Below, piece after piece: positions 37,741 through 48,400 of a stretch of DNA of 64,000 nucleotides. The position numbers were made by a program, and so were the translations under genes. The stretch is taken from NCBI GenBank assembly GCA_030347455.1, contig JAQOSZ010000007.1, positions 434,001-498,000 on the forward strand, given 5' to 3'. The stretch comes from Kentomonas sorsogonicus (lineage: Eukaryota; Euglenozoa; Kinetoplastea; Trypanosomatida; Trypanosomatidae). Below the pieces are notes generated by a model that was not told the origin of the DNA, ran no database searches, and was given only the letters and a program-made list of their open reading frames with translations. The first letter of the stretch is position 1. Each line of letters starts with the position of its first letter.

Positions 37741-39618
37741 TTAACGCGTCTTCTTCTCGTACGTGTCCTCGCCCGTGAGCAGAGAGACTCCAAACGCCTC
37801 GATATACTCGACGGAGGGCAGCTGGTAAAAGTGCTTCGGCTCGATGGACTTGACATAGACGCGCGTCAGGACGCTCAGCTCGCCGCCCACCACCGCCACC
37901 ATCACCGCTGTGGTGTCCGTCAGCGGCAGCCCGCACGACGCCCGCGAAGCTGTAGGTGTTGCTGTTGTGTTGATCGTTATTGGAGGTGCCGCTTCTTTTG
38001 TTGTTTCAACTGTTGCTATTCCTGGTGTTGTTGCTGTTGTGTTGGTGTTGGTGGTGTGGTTGTTCGCCTCATTCGTTGCGTTGCCCTTCTCATTATTCTT
38101 GTCAGGAACAGCACCAGCACTGCCGTTATGCTCGTCCTTGGTCTCGCTCGGATCATTTCTCGCGACTTTTGCATCACTGTTGTCATTGGTATGCTGTTGA
38201 AGACTATGATCGTCGTTGTCGTTGTCGTCGTTATTGCCGCCTTTGCTAGCGCGGGAGGCCCCCGCGTATCCCATTGTCTGCAGCGACAGCGCAGAAAGAT
38301 CCCCAGCGACATCACCTTCATTATTATTATTGTTAACACTATTGTTTTCATTACCTCCAGCTGCCTCGGCCGCTGCCACTGCGGTGCTATTGTTGTTATT
38401 GTTGTTGTGCGACGGGGACGCCAGCGGCGGTAGCGTCAGCAGCAGCGCCGGCCAGCTGCTGAGGGCGACGTACGTCACCTCGCCGGGGGTAAAGTACGCG
38501 TGCCACTCCGCCAGCGCCGCCTCCGCCGCCGCCCGGTGACGCGGGCTGTGCAGCGGGAAACCGCCACCACCGCTATGAGTGGCATCTTTTTTAGCATGAC
38601 TGGCGGTGGTGGGGTTTGCGGTTTGGTGGCCGGCAGTGCTGTTGGCGTACTTTGCCGCGAGTGCCTTGGCGCTAAAGTCTTTGAGCGAGTAGAGTGTCGT
38701 CCCGACCCCAAACGCGAACTTCTTCTCAATGTACTTGAGGTCCATGATGCCGTCGTGGCGCTGCTGCGCGGAGGGTATCTTGACCCAATAGGCCCGCACG
38801 GGCTCTCGCGCGTCGATTATCGCGTGGCGGCCGACACCCGACGGTACAGGCACCATGCGACACGTTGTTGAGGAGTTGCTGGTTTTACTGTTATTACTTT
38901 TTTTATCACCTCCCGCATCCCCACTTCCCCCTCCTCCCCCTTGTTTTTGCGACGACGTCCCTCCTGGAGCTGCAGAAGACGAAGCAGGTGGAAAAGACGC
39001 GGCGGTGATGTTGACGGGGGCGCTCGTAGCCTCGGTGGATCCAAACTTGCGTGTGGCCATTTCTGCCGGCGTCGGCCGCAGCGCCTTGTCGTCGTCCTTC
39101 TTCTTCTTATTGGTGTCTTTCTTATTATTATCATCACCCGCACCCACACGATTATCACTGTTCTGCGTTGCAAAAAAGTCCGACTCCCTCACAAGGAAGT
39201 TAGCCGTGTAGGCCACGACGCTCGCGTTCTTGCTCCGCTCAATGACCATGCACGTGTCGGGGTGGTCGTAGGGAAAGCGTGCACCGCGGGGCGGGGCGCG
39301 GCGCCGCAGCAGCAGATTCATCTCCTCCACCCCCAGAAACTGCTCATACGGACTCTCCTCCGCGTCGACGGCCGCGGGGGGCGCTGCGTTATTATTATTA
39401 TTATTACTGTTATCGGTGTTGTTGTCGCCGCTCTTGGGAAAGGTGCGCGGGCTGCCAGAGACGGAGGCGGCGGCGGCGGCGGCGAGGGTGGGTGAGCCCA
39501 CAACGGCGATGAGCGAGGCGAGCTCGCTGTCGGCCCACAGCGCGCCCCGGGCGGCGGCGGCGGCGGCGGCGTCAAATACCAGCTCCTGGAAGAGCGCAGC
39601 AGGGACGTTGTAGCTCAT
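37741..39618 (-). CDS. DUF4833-like protein with Asn-rich inserts
   Basis: An intact 625-codon frame from a clear ATG. Two stretches look conserved: FPYDHPDTCMVIERSKNASV with VAYTANF (115-141), and EPVRAYWVKIP with LKYIEKKFAFGV (272-305). The combination of a name-tag like IERSKN-VVAYTAN and YW-(x)n-YIEKKFAFG is what I remember of DUF4833, a domain found in trypanosomatids and bacteria whose function is unknown. A further piece, AEWHAYFTPGEVTYVALSSW, and the C-terminal SCGLPLTDTTAVMVAVVGGE look folded. Between them lie long linkers with Asn, Ser, Lys and Thr. No signal peptide or membrane span is visible. The family call is from memory. Confidence 0.7.
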   Translation of the reverse strand: MSYNVPAALFQELVFDAAAAAAARGALWADSELASLIAVVGSPTLAAAAAASVSGSPRTFPKSGDNNTDNSNNNNNNAAPPAAVDAEESPYEQFLGVEEMNLLLRRRAPPRGARFPYDHPDTCMVIERSKNASVVAYTANFLVRESDFFATQNSDNRVGAGDDNNKKDTNKKKKDDDKALRPTPAEMATRKFGSTEATSAPVNITAASFPPASSSAAPGGTSSQKQGGGGGSGDAGGDKKSNNSKTSNSSTTCRMVPVPSGVGRHAIIDAREPVRAYWVKIPSAQQRHDGIMDLKYIEKKFAFGVGTTLYSLKDFSAKALAAKYANSTAGHQTANPTTASHAKKDATHSGGGGFPLHSPRHRAAAEAALAEWHAYFTPGEVTYVALSSWPALLLTLPPLASPSHNNNNNNSTAVAAAEAAGGNENNSVNNNNNEGDVAGDLSALSLQTMGYAGASRASKGGNNDDNDNDDHSLQQHTNDNSDAKVARNDPSETKDEHNGSAGAVPDKNNEKGNATNEANNHTTNTNTTATTPGIATVETTKEAAPPITINTTATPTASRASCGLPLTDTTAVMVAVVGGELSVLTRVYVKSIEPKHFYQLPSVEYIEAFGVSLLTGEDTYEKKTR

Positions 39619-40371
39619 TTGTTGAATAGTGTGTCAATGGATTTGTATATATTTATTTATTTATATTTATATTTATGAGAGAGTGAATAGCTAACTCTTT
39701 GATACGGCGATATACCTGCTGCAAGAAAAAAAGACGTGTTGGAGGAGGGGAGGGTGAGATGTGGAATGATTTGAGACATATATGCGGTAAGGAGAATGCG
39801 ATTTGTACAGACGAGGAAGCAAACGGAACGGCATACCTTCCGTTGTTTACCTCCCTACAGGAGCAAAAAAAAAAAACAGTGCCTCACACGCAGAAAAGCG
39901 TTGCACGCTTGTGATTCAGGTCAGAATGTGATTGCGTGCGCCAGTGTTATTTTGCGCACACATACGCACACAAAGACATATACACACAAAACTGAGGAGA
40001 AACGTTTTCATTCAATGAAACTCAATCGTAGAGCCTTTCCTTTCTTCAGAATCGTTTTTTGTTTTTGTTTTTGTTTTATTTGATTTTCAGGCATGCTCAA
40101 GAAAGCATGGCAAGTAATGTAACGGATCGCATGGACCAAAGGTGTGAGTGGAAGAAAAAGAGAGAGAGAGAGAAAGAGAGTGAGAGCTAAAATGAAAGAA
40201 AAATGAAAATGAAAATGAAAAAGTTGGTTTACCACTTTTTTCTTCGTTTCTTTCCGCTGCTTTTTTTTAACCCCCTCTCCTTCTCTCTTACCTCTTTTTG
40301 AGTGTGCGCAATCAAGCGCATGCGTACGCGTACGCCTTTGCACCTTCCCACCCTTTTTTTCCCCTCTTCCC
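39619..40371. other. Intergenic region, 0.75 kb
   Basis: It has a TATTTAT-rich stretch just upstream of the 39618 start, purine-rich plus-strand tracts (39720-39760), and a GA run near 40158-40180. The overlapping minus-strand open frames here run into A/T-rich sequence and lack any protein character. No gene was seen. Confidence 0.6.
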
Positions 40372-41019
40372 TCACTTGTTGTACGGCAGACGCGAGCGGC
40401 GTCCGTAGCCCTCCGACTTGACAAACGGCGCCCCAAACCCGAGCGGCTTCGGCTTCTTGCCGTACCCGTGGCCGTTGTTCTGCCGCTGGCGCACGAGCTT
40501 CTCCTGCGCGTAGGCGTGGCGCCAGTCGTGGGGGCGGTGCTGAAACGGCTTGGTGTGGTTGTCGCTCACGTTCTGGATGAACCAGTCGTTGAACTGCCCG
40601 CACGCCTCGCTGACGGCGCGCCGCAGGTGCACGACCTTGCCGAGGCACCCGTCGAGGATCTCGCTCTCGCGCTCGCACGCGGAGTCGCCCTTGGCCATGC
40701 AGAGCCGCAGCCGCAGCGTCTCGCTCTCGCACAGGCGCAGCTGGTGGTCGCCGCTGAGCCCCGCGAGCTGCGCCTGTGTGAAGACGGCGGTGCCGCCGAG
40801 CGACGGCGCGGAGTCGATCTGGCCCCTGTCGCTGCGGCGCACGCCCAGGTTGTCGAAGGAGGTGCCGCGCCCAAAGTTGATGAGGTTCGTCGGGTTGAGG
40901 TAGTCGTAGGTGTTCTGGGGCTTCAGGCCGTATTGATTGACGCCGCTGTCGCCGCCGCCGCGCGCGCGCATCAGAATGGGCGTCGCGCGATACGCGTAGA
41001 AAACGTCGGAGGCGCGCAT
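40372..41019 (-). CDS. Twin CX9C (CHCH) domain mitochondrial protein
   Basis: A 215-residue intact protein. Cys97-x9-Cys107 and Cys115-x9-Cys125 form a twin CX9C motif, the signature of proteins oxidised by the Mia40-type pathway in the mitochondrial intermembrane space. The flanks FNDWFIQNVSDNHTKPFQHR and HDWRHAYAQEKLVRQRQ are rich in aromatic and basic residues, as in respiratory-chain accessory subunits. It could be a complex I NDUFA8-like subunit, but this is inference. The N-terminus MRASDVFYAYRATPILMRAR is basic. No Asn tract occurs here, unlike its neighbours. The start ATG has a plausible acceptor upstream. Confidence 0.8.
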   Translation of the reverse strand: MRASDVFYAYRATPILMRARGGGDSGVNQYGLKPQNTYDYLNPTNLINFGRGTSFDNLGVRRSDRGQIDSAPSLGGTAVFTQAQLAGLSGDHQLRLCESETLRLRLCMAKGDSACERESEILDGCLGKVVHLRRAVSEACGQFNDWFIQNVSDNHTKPFQHRPHDWRHAYAQEKLVRQRQNNGHGYGKKPKPLGFGAPFVKSEGYGRRSRLPYNK

Positions 41020-42435
41020 GTATATATAGGAGGGGGGCTAGGTTGTTGTTGCTGTTGATAATAGTATTCTTGTTCCGAACTTGTCCTACCACAGCTTTCT
41101 TCCTTTTCTTTTTTTAATTTCGAAATAAGGAATTTCGTATCAATCGTGCGTTCCCTACTAGAAGATGTGTTGCGGTTGATGTGTTTTTCGTTTGACGTTT
41201 TTTACAATACAGAAAGTGAGAAGGAAGAAAGAGTGGAGAAGAGAAAAAAAAACATGAAGCAATTCATCCTATTCAAATTAGTCAAGAGAGGAATGGGCTA
41301 AAAACAGGATTGAACATAAAGTGAAGCCGAACGCAGATGCTGTGAAAGTTCATGGGGCAATCCATTCGGCCCTTTTTTATTATTATTTCTCTCTTTTTTC
41401 CCCGTTTTCTGTTGGTTATTGTGTCACCGCAAAACGGCGCGTCTCCCACACGTATATCCTCATGACAACCTCTCTCGCAATTCGTTCATATTGTATCTCA
41501 GTTTTCGTTGTGGTTTTTTTTTGTTAATTTTTAATGCTGTTAAAGGAATGAACGCAAACGAATATGTTACAGGAGCACAGGGAAGCAAACAAACAAAAAA
41601 GGGAAGGTGTGGGAAAAAGAAAAAGAAAACAATGATGTATTTTCGGATAATGGAAATGATTAGAAATATAAGCACAATAACAAAAAGCGATGAGATAATT
41701 GAGAGGAAATGTGAGCTTTGAAGGCGCTAAACAAACGTGAGACGGCAAACGGGAGTGTGTATACGGTGAACGAGTGACAGTGAGAAAGAACGTGGGCAAA
41801 ACATAGGTTGTCTCTTGTCAGTACCAGAAAGAAACAAAAAGAGGAGGAAGAGCAATATATTGTTATTGTTGTGTGTGCTTTTGTGTTTTTTAGTGGGAGA
41901 ACTCTTTTCGATTCGAAACCACACACACTCGCACACACACACACACACGCACAGAAACAGAGAGAGAAAGGGAGAAAGGGAGAGAGCTTAGGGTGCGGCG
42001 TAATGTGTACTCATTACGCTAGAAAGACAGAGAGGGATGGGGAGGTAAAGAGAAGAAGAGAGATCATCAGCCAGTGGTGAAGCAGACTCTCTCTTCCTCT
42101 TGATCCAGCAAGAGAACATTCCGCGGGGGCAGAGGGAATGAAGTGACCGCGCGTGCACAATTAGCACTATGTACGGGAGGGAAAGGCGGTTACACAGTCG
42201 ATTCGCGGAGGGGGGGAGGGGGGAGCACGCAGACGCAACGCAACAGGAGAGGATCTAGCACTGTAAGTAACAGAGAAAGAGGACGAAAGAGAGAAAAAAG
42301 AATGAGAGAAAAGTGAGAGATAGAATCCTCACTCTCCTGGTGTCCACTCCTTGAATAACACACGTCTCTCTCGACGTCATTCTTCCTTCTCTTTCCTTGT
42401 TCTCTCTTTTTTTTTTCCCTGACAAGTTTAAGGCA
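41020..42435. other. Intergenic region, 1.4 kb
   Basis: An A/T-rich spacer between the giant coiled-coil gene and the CHCH gene. It contains the acceptor signal near 41158-41252, CA runs near 41924-41950, GA-rich sequence near 41958-41985 and a G run near 42210-42222. No gene or RNA was recognised. Confidence 0.6.
41158..41252 (-). promoter_or_regulatory. Predicted spliced-leader acceptor of the CHCH gene
   Basis: On the minus strand a pyrimidine-rich tract (41252-41212) is followed by the first AG at 41159-41158, about 138 nt before the ATG at 41019. Its form is typical of trypanosomatid trans-splicing. Confidence 0.4.
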
Positions 42436-45400
42436 CTAGTAGCCGGAGGGTGTGGGGGAAAAGCCAGCGGTCGCCACGTCGTTTCCGTCGTAGCTGCCGT
42501 TCATGGTACTGTTGTTGTTATTCTGGAGGTTACTATAGCCAGTAGTGTTAGCACCAGCAGCAGTAGCAGCCGAGGTGGGCGGCGCAGCAGCAGCACTCGC
42601 AGAAGAAGGAGGGAGAAGCAGCTCATGGAAAGAGCGCATCATCAGAGACTCCGCGGCCGCGAAGGCACGCGCAGCGTCCCGAAGCGCCTGCGTCAGCCCC
42701 CGGGCGGCGCCATCCGCATTACCACCACCTCCGCCATTGGTCATATAGCTACCGTCGCCGTCGTGTGTCGCGCTGTTATTCACCATGTTACTCGTGTTGT
42801 TAGCATACGCCGAGTTGTTGGGCGGCCGCGGCGTCCCCACGAGGCCCAGCGCGTAGTTACGCGAGGGGGAGGACCCTCCCCCCACCTCTGCCGCCGCCGC
42901 AGCCGCAGCCGCAGCCCCCGCCTCGCTGGCGCCCGTACTACTGCTGTTGCCGTGAGCGGCCGTCGCGGCCGCGGCGGATAGCACACGCTCCAGGGCCCTC
43001 TCGAGTGTCCCCAACTGCTGCTGGAGAACGGAGGTGACGGAGGAGAGACGCAGGCGCGTGCTGGCCGCTGCGATGGCTGTTTCCGCCGCCCCTCCTCCTG
43101 CTGCTCCTGCTGTTGTTTTTGACGATGACGATGCAGCGCCCTCCCCGGCTTGGGCGACGGCGAGGGTGTGGAGGCTCTCCGCCAGCGTCCGGAGGTGACC
43201 CCCGCAGCGGTGGTGCACCGTGCGCTCCGACTGCCGCACGGCACTCAGCAGGCGGCGCTGCTCCTCGCTCAAACTCCTGCCAGGGGCCGCGTCCGCCGCG
43301 AGGGCGAGCGCGCCGCTGCCGCCGCTGCCGCTGCTGGTGTTGTGATGACTTGTCATCTGCGCCGGGCGCGTGGGGGAGACGTTGAGGCCGCCCGACGGCT
43401 GAGAAGAGGTCGCCGCGGCACCGCTTGCACTCTCTCCCACCCCTCCTGCTGCTGCCGCGGCGGAGGCAAAAGCGGCGTCGAGTCCCGCGGTCGCCATCTC
43501 GTGGACGTTGGCGGCGGAGGTGCGGAGGGCCTCGAGCTGCTCGTCCTCGGCCTGCAGGGCGTCCGCGGCGTACGTGAAGCTGTCGAGCTGGCCAACAAGC
43601 GCCTCCAGCAGCGCGGCCGCGCCGGTGTCGGGGGGCAGGCCCACCTCCGCCGCGGTGCGCGCCGCCGCCGCCGCGACGCCCTCGAGCTCGTGCCGCAGGC
43701 GGTCGTTGTCGTACTGCAGCGCGCGCCGCTCCTCCTCCGCGCCGCCGCTCTCGCCCTCCAGCGCCTCCAGCCGCGCCTGCTTCTGCTCCAGCGCCGCCAG
43801 CGCGGTGTCGCGGGCCGCGCGCGCCTCCCCGGCCGCCTGCCGCTCGCGCCCCAGCGCCGCCTCCAGCGCGGCCACCGCCTGCCGCCGCTCCTCGGCCGCC
43901 GCCGCCGCGCTGGCAGAGAGTGCAGCAGCAGCATCGGCCCTCTCGCGCGCCAGCCGCCCCTCGGCGTCCTGCAGCTGCCGGCGCAGCGCGGCCACCTCCT
44001 CCAGGTCCGCCGCCGCCTGCGCGCGCAGGTCCCGCAGCTCCTCCTCCGCCGCCGCGAGCGCCGTCTGCTGCCGCGCGCGCGCCGCCTCCTCCGCCTGGCG
44101 CTGGTGCGCCGCGTCGGCGAGCGCGTCCTGCAGGCGGCGGACGTCGCCGCGCAGGTCGTCGGCCTCCTGCCGCAGCGCCGCCTCCGCCACCTCGAACATC
44201 TGCAGGCGGCTCGCGACCTTCTGCTTGTGCTGCTCCAGCGCGCGCGCCGCCTCCGCCTCCGCCTCCGCCGCCGCCGCCGCCCGCCGGCCCAGCTCCTGCC
44301 GCTCCCGGCGCGCGGCCTCCTTGGCGGCGGCAAGCTCCTCCCGGGCAGCCTCCGCCTCGGCGCGCGCGGCGCGGTGCCGCTCCTCCAGCACATCCCGCTC
44401 CGCGCGCAGCTGCTCCACCGCGTCGTTTTGCCGCGCGGCCGCCTGTTCCAGCGTCTGCAGCGCCGCCGCCTTGGCGTGGTTGTCGTCGTAGAGCTCCGCC
44501 AGCTGCGCCTGCAGGGCGGCCGCCATCTCCCGTCGCTCAAACCGCTCCTTGGCGGCCGCCTGCTCGCTCGCCTCCGCCGCCGCGCGCAGCGCCGCCGCCT
44601 CCTCCTTGAGGCGCCCGTACTCGGCCTTGTTGCGCGCGAGGGCCGCGTCCAGCTCCTCGGTGCGCGCGGCCGCCTCCGCCAGCGCGTCGCGGCACTCGGC
44701 CAGCTCCTGCCGCGCACGCGCGAGGGCGGCGGTGAGCTTCTCGGTCTGCTCGTCGTGCGCCGCCTGCGCCTCCGCGGCCTGCCGGTTGAGAGCCTCGTTG
44801 TGCGCGTTGGCGGTGCGGAGGTGCTGCGCCAGCCGCTCCGCCTCCGCGCGGTGCCCCAGCAGGTCGCGCTGCTGCTGCTCGTGCTCGTGCTGCAGCGGGT
44901 CCAGCGTCCCGCGTGCGGCCTCCAGCCGCGCCTCCAGCGCCGCGCACTGCTCCTGCAGCTGCTGCACCTGCCGCTGCTGCTGCTGCGCCTCCCGCTGCGC
45001 CGACAGCTGCGCGCGCGAGAGGTCGGCCTGCGCCTGCCGCCGCTCGTCCGCGAGGCGCTGCAGCTGCTCCTCCTGCGCGCGGTGCCGCGCCTGCAGCTCC
45101 GCGTGCTGCTGTTGGAGCGCCTGCAGCGCCTGCGCCGCCTCCGCCTCCGCCGCCGCGCCGTCGGCCGCGAGCCGCGCGTGGCGCTGCCGCAGCTCCTGCA
45201 GCTCCCGCGTCGCGCCCGCCAGCGCCGGCTCCAGCTCCTGTGCCCGCTCGCTCGCGCGCCGCCGCGCCGCCGCCTCGCTCTCCAGCTGCGCGCGCGTGCG
45301 TGAGAGCGCGGCCGCCGACACGGCCGCCTCCCGCGTCGCCGCCGCCAGCGCCGCCTGCAGCTCCTCCTGCGTCTTCTCCAGGCCCTCGACCTGCGCGCGC

Positions 45401-48400
45401 GCGGCGCTCTCGGCGGCGGCGTGGCGGCGGCCCAGCGACGCGAGCTGCTGCGTCGCCTCCGCCAGCTCCGCCGCCCGCTGCGCCTGCTCCTCCTCCAGCG
45501 CGCGCAGCCGCGGCAGGGCGTGGGTGAGCCGCGCCTCCAGCGCCGCCGCCCGCGTCTCGGCCGCCTCCGCGCGCTGCTGCGCCTGCTGCAGGGTCTCGCT
45601 GCCGTCGCGCCGCTCGCGGGCCTCGCGCTCCCGCTCCTCACGGCGCGCGGCGTCGGCGGCGTCGATCAGCTCCTGCAGCTCCGCGTTGCGCGCGGCGAGG
45701 TCGCGCAGCCGCCCCTCGTACTGCTCGCGCTGCCGGTCCACGATGCGCCCCGAGTCAGCGAGCTGCTCCTGCAGGAGGCGCAGCTGGTGGAGGGTGTCGG
45801 CGTGCTCGAGCTCCGTGCGCTGCTGCGCGCGCTGCGCCGCGTACACTTCGTCCTGCGCGCGCTGCGTCACCGCCGCCGCCTCGGCCCGCATCGCCTCCAC
45901 CTCCGCGCCGACCCGCGCGAGCTTCGCCTCCGCCGCCTCCAGGTCGGTCTCCTGCGCCTTCACGGTCTCGGTCAGCTCCTCCTCCGTCGCGCGCGCCTCC
46001 GTGAGCGCGGCGCGCAGCTCGTCCAGCTGCTGCTGCGCGTCGGCCATCGCCTCGAGCGCCTCCCGCTCCAGCTCGTCCGCGCGGGCCGCCAGCGACCGCC
46101 GCGCGCGCGCCGCCGCCTGCGCCGCGGCCCCCATGCCCCCGTACACCGCCGCCAGGTAGTCCTCGAGGTAGTGCGCCGTCATGAGGCTTTTCGCCTCGAG
46201 CATCGCCGCCGCCTGCGCCGCCAGCTGCCCCTGCCGCGCGCCGGCGACGGTGCTGGCCTGCAGGTCCTCGTAAGCCGCCGCCATGGCCGCTGCGTGCTCG
46301 CGCGCGAGGCCCAGCTCCTGCAGCGTCTCCCGCTGCGCCGCCGCGCGCGCCGAGAGGTCCTCGCGCTGCCCCGCCATCTGCGCGCGCGCCTGCCGCAGCT
46401 CGCCCTCCAGCCGCCGCTGCGCCTGCTCCCCGCGCTCCCGCTCGCGCGTCGCCGCCATCAGGTCGAGCGACAGCGCGTCCTTGGCCTGCTGGCACTCGCG
46501 CAGCTGCGCCGCCGCCGCCGCCGCGCGCCGCTCCAGCTCCTCGTTGCGCCGCAGCAGCGCGTGCATGCGGGCGTCGCTGCTTTCGCCACCACTGCCACCT
46601 GCGGCGCTACCAGAGCCGTCGCCGCCGGTGCGAAGGAGGGCCTGCAGGCGCTGGCACTCGGCCTTGCTGTCGCGCAGCTGCGCCTCCGCCTCGCGCGCGG
46701 CCGCCTGCGCCTCCTTTGCCTGCCGGGCCGCCTCTTTCAGCTGCTGCTGCAGTGCCGCCTCGCGGGTGGCCGCCGTCGCCGCCTGCTGCTCGGCCCCTTG
46801 CTGGCGCTGGCGCTGCGCCGTCAGCTGCGCCGCCAGCGCCTCCACCTCCGACGCGTGCTCCTCCGACTGGCGCGCGAGCTCCGCCGCCGCCTGGCGCCGC
46901 GCCGCCTCCAGCTCGTGCGCCGCGCGCTCCGCCGCGTGCTGCGCCTGCCGCTGCTGCGCCTGCAGCGCCTGCTCCGCCTCGCGCAGCTGCGCCGCGTGCG
47001 TGCGGGCGGCCGCCTCCAGCTCCAGCACCCGCCGCTGCATCGCGTCGCCCTCCTTCTCGGCAACGTCGGCCGCCTGCCGCTCGAGCTCGCCGACGCGCGC
47101 CTGCAGGGCCGCCTCGCGCTGCTGGGCCGCCTCCAGCGCCGCCGAGGCGGAGGCGGCGCCGTCCGCCAGCAGCGCCTCCAGCTCGTTGGTGTGCTGCGTG
47201 AGGGTCTCGGCCTCGCGCGCCAGCCGCTGGCAGCGCTCCCGCTCCGCTTGCGTCGCGCGCTCCTGCGTCTCCGCCGCCGCGCGCGCCGTGGCCAGCTCCG
47301 CCTGCGCTGCCGACAGCTGGGCCTGCAGCGCCGCCGCCGCCTCCTCGCTAGGGCCGCCGCGCGTCTCTTGCTGTTGTTGCTGTTGAAGCTGGAGCTCCGC
47401 GGCGCGCAGCTCTTGCGTGAGGCGCTGCACCTCCTCCTCGAGCTGTTGCGCGTGCGCCTCCTGTGCCTGCTGCTGTTGCTCGTGTTGGCTGCGCAGCTCC
47501 TGCAGCTGCTCCTGCAGCTCCTGCAGCTGGGCCGACAGGCGCTGGCACTCCGCCTCCGCCGCCGCGGCACGCTCCTCTGCTTCCCTAGCAGCAGCACTGG
47601 CGTCCTCATTGCCGTCGTCATTATTATTAATTTGATGCTGCTGCTGCTGCTGCTGCTGCGCCTCGGCGGCGTCAAGGGCGGCGGCGAGTTGGTCGGCCGC
47701 CTCCTCCGCCAGGCGCGCGAGCTCCTCCTCGTAGGAAGCGCGCACCTCCTCGAGCTCGGCCGCGAGCGCCTGCAGCTGCTCCTGCGCGGCCGCCAGCTCG
47801 CCCTCCAGCGCGCCGCGCGCCTCCTCCGCCCGCGCCAGACGCAGCTGCGCGTCGGCGTACTGCCGGCCGAGCGGCGCCATCCCGCCCGACTCGGAGTACG
47901 AAGGAGTGTCGGCGCGCCCGCCCTCCTCCTCCTCCTCCTCCTCGCCGCCTCCGCCGCCGCCCCGGGCCCGGCGCGCCGCGCTGTTGGCCGAGGGAGGCGT
48001 CGCGCGCCGGTACGTGTCGGCGGGGCGAGTGCCCACAGACGAGCCGCCGCTGCCGCTGCCGCTGCCGCTGCCGCTGCCGCTGCCAACGTCATCAAAAACC
48101 ACACCAGCGTCGTCGTCCTCGTCGTCGCCGTTATTGTTGGCGCCGCTGCCGCTGTGCATGTTGTGGTCCGCGTCGAGGTTTCCGTCGGCGCCGACGCTGA
48201 CGTCCGAAGCGGTGGCGGCGTCGGTGTGGGCCGCCGCCGCGTCACGCCCGTCACCCTCCACGCCGCCGCCACCGCAGTCTGTGGAAGAGACGGAGCCGCG
48301 CGTGTTGCCAGCTGCGGTGGCAAACGGATTGGGGACCTCTCCGGCGGCATAAAGGTTACTCTCGTTGTCGTCGCCGCCGGTGTTGTTGTTGTTGTTGTTG

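Noticed and set aside
41905-41920. A possible tRNA B box (GGTTTCGAATC on the minus strand)
   Set aside because: It has one base too many for the B-box consensus and I could find no A box or cloverleaf around it.
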